Part shown: piece after piece, positions 62,556 to 64,000 of the stretch
Layout of the letters: each line of letters begins with the position of its first letter
Numbering within the stretch: position 1 is the first letter of the stretch
Assembly: GCF_001675045.1 (NCBI RefSeq)
Contig: NZ_LYPA01000042.1
Location: 3,179 to 67,178, forward strand
Direction of reading: 5' to 3'
Source of the DNA: Paenibacillus oryzae
GTDB taxonomy: Bacteria > Bacillota > Bacilli > Paenibacillales > Paenibacillaceae
Length of the DNA: 64,000 nucleotides
Notes under the pieces: model-generated
Database searches by the model: none
What the model was told of the DNA's origin: nothing
Seen by the model: the letters and a program-made list of their open reading frames with translations, nothing else
Position numbers and translations under genes: made by a program

Positions 62556-63944
62556 TCATTCCCCGCATTCCAAATGATGCTGAACGCCTGCTTTGCGCCG
62601 CAGTCTCTCCACCCGGGCGCGCATGCCGACCGCATCGTGTTTTCGTTTTTCGCCTCGCTTGAGAAGGGTTTCCCTTTCCTCCGCTCCCCGCAGAGCCATT
62701 TCCGCAAATAGAAGTCCCTGTTGCAGATCCTTGACTCGATGCTCAAAATACATGGATAGCTGGACGCAAGCCTCCTGGGCATCCGGACCAATCCGGCTGC
62801 CGGAAATGCAGACGACCTTCTGCCACAATAACACAGCGCGCTCAAAGTTTCCAGCCTTCTTGTCACGCTCGGCAAGCTTCAGCCATAACGAGGAATCGGC
62901 CTCCTTCCCCTCCGCCAAAAGGTACAGCGGCTCAGCCAGAGAGGCAAGCCCCATTTTCTCCAGCCATAAGCCGCAGCGGACAAGCTCTTCGGCCTCCTCC
63001 GGGTAAGGAATGCGGTTAAATATTTCGCCGCTGAGCAGCAGTCCGAAACGGACGGACAAGCAAACCAGAGACAGCAAATCGCTTTCATTATGACGGAATA
63101 CGCCTTCAAGAGGCGAGGGGTCGCCGCTGGCCAAATATTGAAAATAGAGACTAGGAGCAAGCGACCCCGGCACATCCTCCTCGCGCTGTATGCCAAGCCT
63201 CTCTTCTTCTACATAGCTCAGCTTGAGGGAGGGCAGCGTATTGCGCCAGATGGAACGCGACGGATGCAAAAAATCCAGATGCGCGGGTTCTTCAGAAGGC
63301 AGAGGAATGGCATTCATAATCATTCGGCTTTTGACAAGGGGCCAATCGAAGCTTTTGCCATTGTAGGTCGCAAGATGACTGCAACGGCCAATACGAAGCG
63401 CTAGCTCATGCAGCATGGCACGCTCCTCCGAGGGGTGGCGAATCAAATTTTGTTCCACGACCCAGAAGCCGCTTTCCATATAGGCCAGACCCACCATAAA
63501 AGGAACATTGCCGGTTCCCGAGCCAAGCCCTGTTGTTTCCAGGTCCAGATAGAGTATGGCTTCCTCTCCTATTTCGCCACGGCTGCCGTGGAACTTCCGC
63601 AGACCTTCCTCCGCGGATCGCCATTCGTTCAGCGTATGCGTTCCGTGGCTAAACACGCCGGGATATTGAATGCGGCGCTGAAGGTAACATCCCTTGTCCG
63701 TTTGGCGCAGGATAACGCCCATTTGCCGCCAGACCGCCTCTTCGGGGTCCACCCCCGGCTCTTGCTCCGATAAATCCGGCATAGCTGCAGCTGACTTGGC
63801 AGCTAATTTCTCGCCCTCACTGCGCAAAAGCTCCTCTTCGATGGCTGCTGCCGATGCTTCATCAGCAAGGGCCTCGGGGATTTCAGAGCCGGAATTACTC
63901 CCTCCGCCGCGAAGCCTGTTCATTCTTTCCTTGAAGCCGCTCAT
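62556..63944 (-). CDS. YprB/MrfB-like RNase H-fold exonuclease
   Basis: A 462-residue protein. The DnaQ/RNase-H-like core has the acidic motif AILYLDLETTGLGSGTGN (DxE) near residue 125 and later Asp residues in LATYNGKSFDWPLVKSR and HNESDLLSLV. The C-terminal ~130 residues are helical with tetratricopeptide-like repeats (YPEEAEELVRCGLWLEKMG). In B. subtilis the orthologue YprB (MrfB) works with the helicase YprA (MrfA) in repair of mitomycin damage. The ATG overlaps the end of the upstream gene (ATGA), probably that helicase. The first ~60 residues are acidic and poorly conserved-looking. Confidence 0.88.
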   Translation of the reverse strand: MSGFKERMNRLRGGGSNSGSEIPEALADEASAAAIEEELLRSEGEKLAAKSAAAMPDLSEQEPGVDPEEAVWRQMGVILRQTDKGCYLQRRIQYPGVFSHGTHTLNEWRSAEEGLRKFHGSRGEIGEEAILYLDLETTGLGSGTGNVPFMVGLAYMESGFWVVEQNLIRHPSEERAMLHELALRIGRCSHLATYNGKSFDWPLVKSRMIMNAIPLPSEEPAHLDFLHPSRSIWRNTLPSLKLSYVEEERLGIQREEDVPGSLAPSLYFQYLASGDPSPLEGVFRHNESDLLSLVCLSVRFGLLLSGEIFNRIPYPEEAEELVRCGLWLEKMGLASLAEPLYLLAEGKEADSSLWLKLAERDKKAGNFERAVLLWQKVVCISGSRIGPDAQEACVQLSMYFEHRVKDLQQGLLFAEMALRGAEERETLLKRGEKRKHDAVGMRARVERLRRKAGVQHHLECGE

Positions 63945-64000
63945 TCCGCTCCACCTACTTCCGTCAGCAGCTGCATTGCCTGCTCCTTGCCAAGCAAGCC
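63941..64000 (-). CDS. C-terminal end of the gene before yprB (partial; MrfA/YprA helicase expected)
   Basis: Nineteen in-frame codons (ending KEQAMQLLTEVGGAE) and TGA overlap the YprB-like ATG by four bases. The rest lies beyond the window. Identity as YprA/MrfA is inferred only from the usual gene order. Confidence 0.45.
   Translation of the reverse strand, partial: GLLGKEQAMQLLTEVGGAE

Overview
The window looks like a chromosomal segment of a Paenibacillus-type bacterium (Bacillota, family Paenibacillaceae). The reasons are strong AGGAGG-type ribosome binding sites, frequent TTG and GTG starts, moderate GC, and a gene set typical of that group: XerS recombinase, YpdA-type bacillithiol disulfide reductase, YdjO-like cold-inducible protein, YprB/MrfB nuclease, a MoxR-DUF58-DUF4129 operon and a pdhABCD operon. 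I see no rRNA, tRNA, CRISPR array, prophage or complete insertion sequence. Most genes are on the minus strand.

Layout. 1-0.7 kb: repeat array and the pyk terminator. 0.7-8.4 kb: pyk, an AraC regulator, a molybdopterin oxidoreductase, a 2-hydroxyacid dehydrogenase, a membrane-anchored PstS-like protein and a quinone-type reductase. 8.4-11.7 kb: a surface polysaccharide modification pair (MBOAT acyltransferase plus an SGNH-NodB fusion). 11.7-20.1 kb: a MITE-like element, GNAT, FhuF-like and CLC proteins, radical SAM, DCC, YdjO-like, lactonase, DsbA-like, xerS and a conserved hypothetical. 20.3-31.8 kb: ypdA, the MoxR/DUF58/DUF4129 operon, a ChbG deacetylase, a phosphotransferase, an amino acid permease, a DUF3298-like protein, an orphan ABC ATPase, a small gene with two LexA-type operators and a frameshifted HAD gene. 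31.8-40.5 kb: topB operon, a 183-bp tandem repeat array, gltD, folA, thyA and a thioesterase. 40.6-45.4 kb: pyruvate dehydrogenase complex. 45.7-51.9 kb: esterase, low-molecular-weight phosphatase, TRIC channel, thiN, a MutS2 paralogue behind a long attenuator-like leader, and an MBL hydrolase. 52-64 kb: two GNATs around a third repeat array, a nitrilase, a two-component system, a Ser/Thr kinase-P-loop fusion, an RlmM-like methyltransferase, a cyclic-phosphate receiver-like protein, an Fpg/Nei-like protein, an HAD-IIA phosphatase, YprB/MrfB and the 3' end of the gene before it.

The most interesting points are: (1) a MutS2 paralogue lacking the Smr domain, preceded by a roughly 360-nt leader with short uORFs, mutually exclusive pairings and two intrinsic terminators, suggesting translation-dependent attenuation; (2) an unknown 75-residue protein whose promoter carries two LexA/DinR-type boxes; (3) a family of about 183-bp tandem repeats at three loci with a base-pairing stem that covaries between copies, abutting or supplying gene ends; (4) an MBOAT acyltransferase next to an SGNH domain fused to a PgaB/IcaB-like deacetylase; (5) a Hanks kinase fused to a MinD-like P-loop domain. 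Functional statements come from motif reading without database searches.
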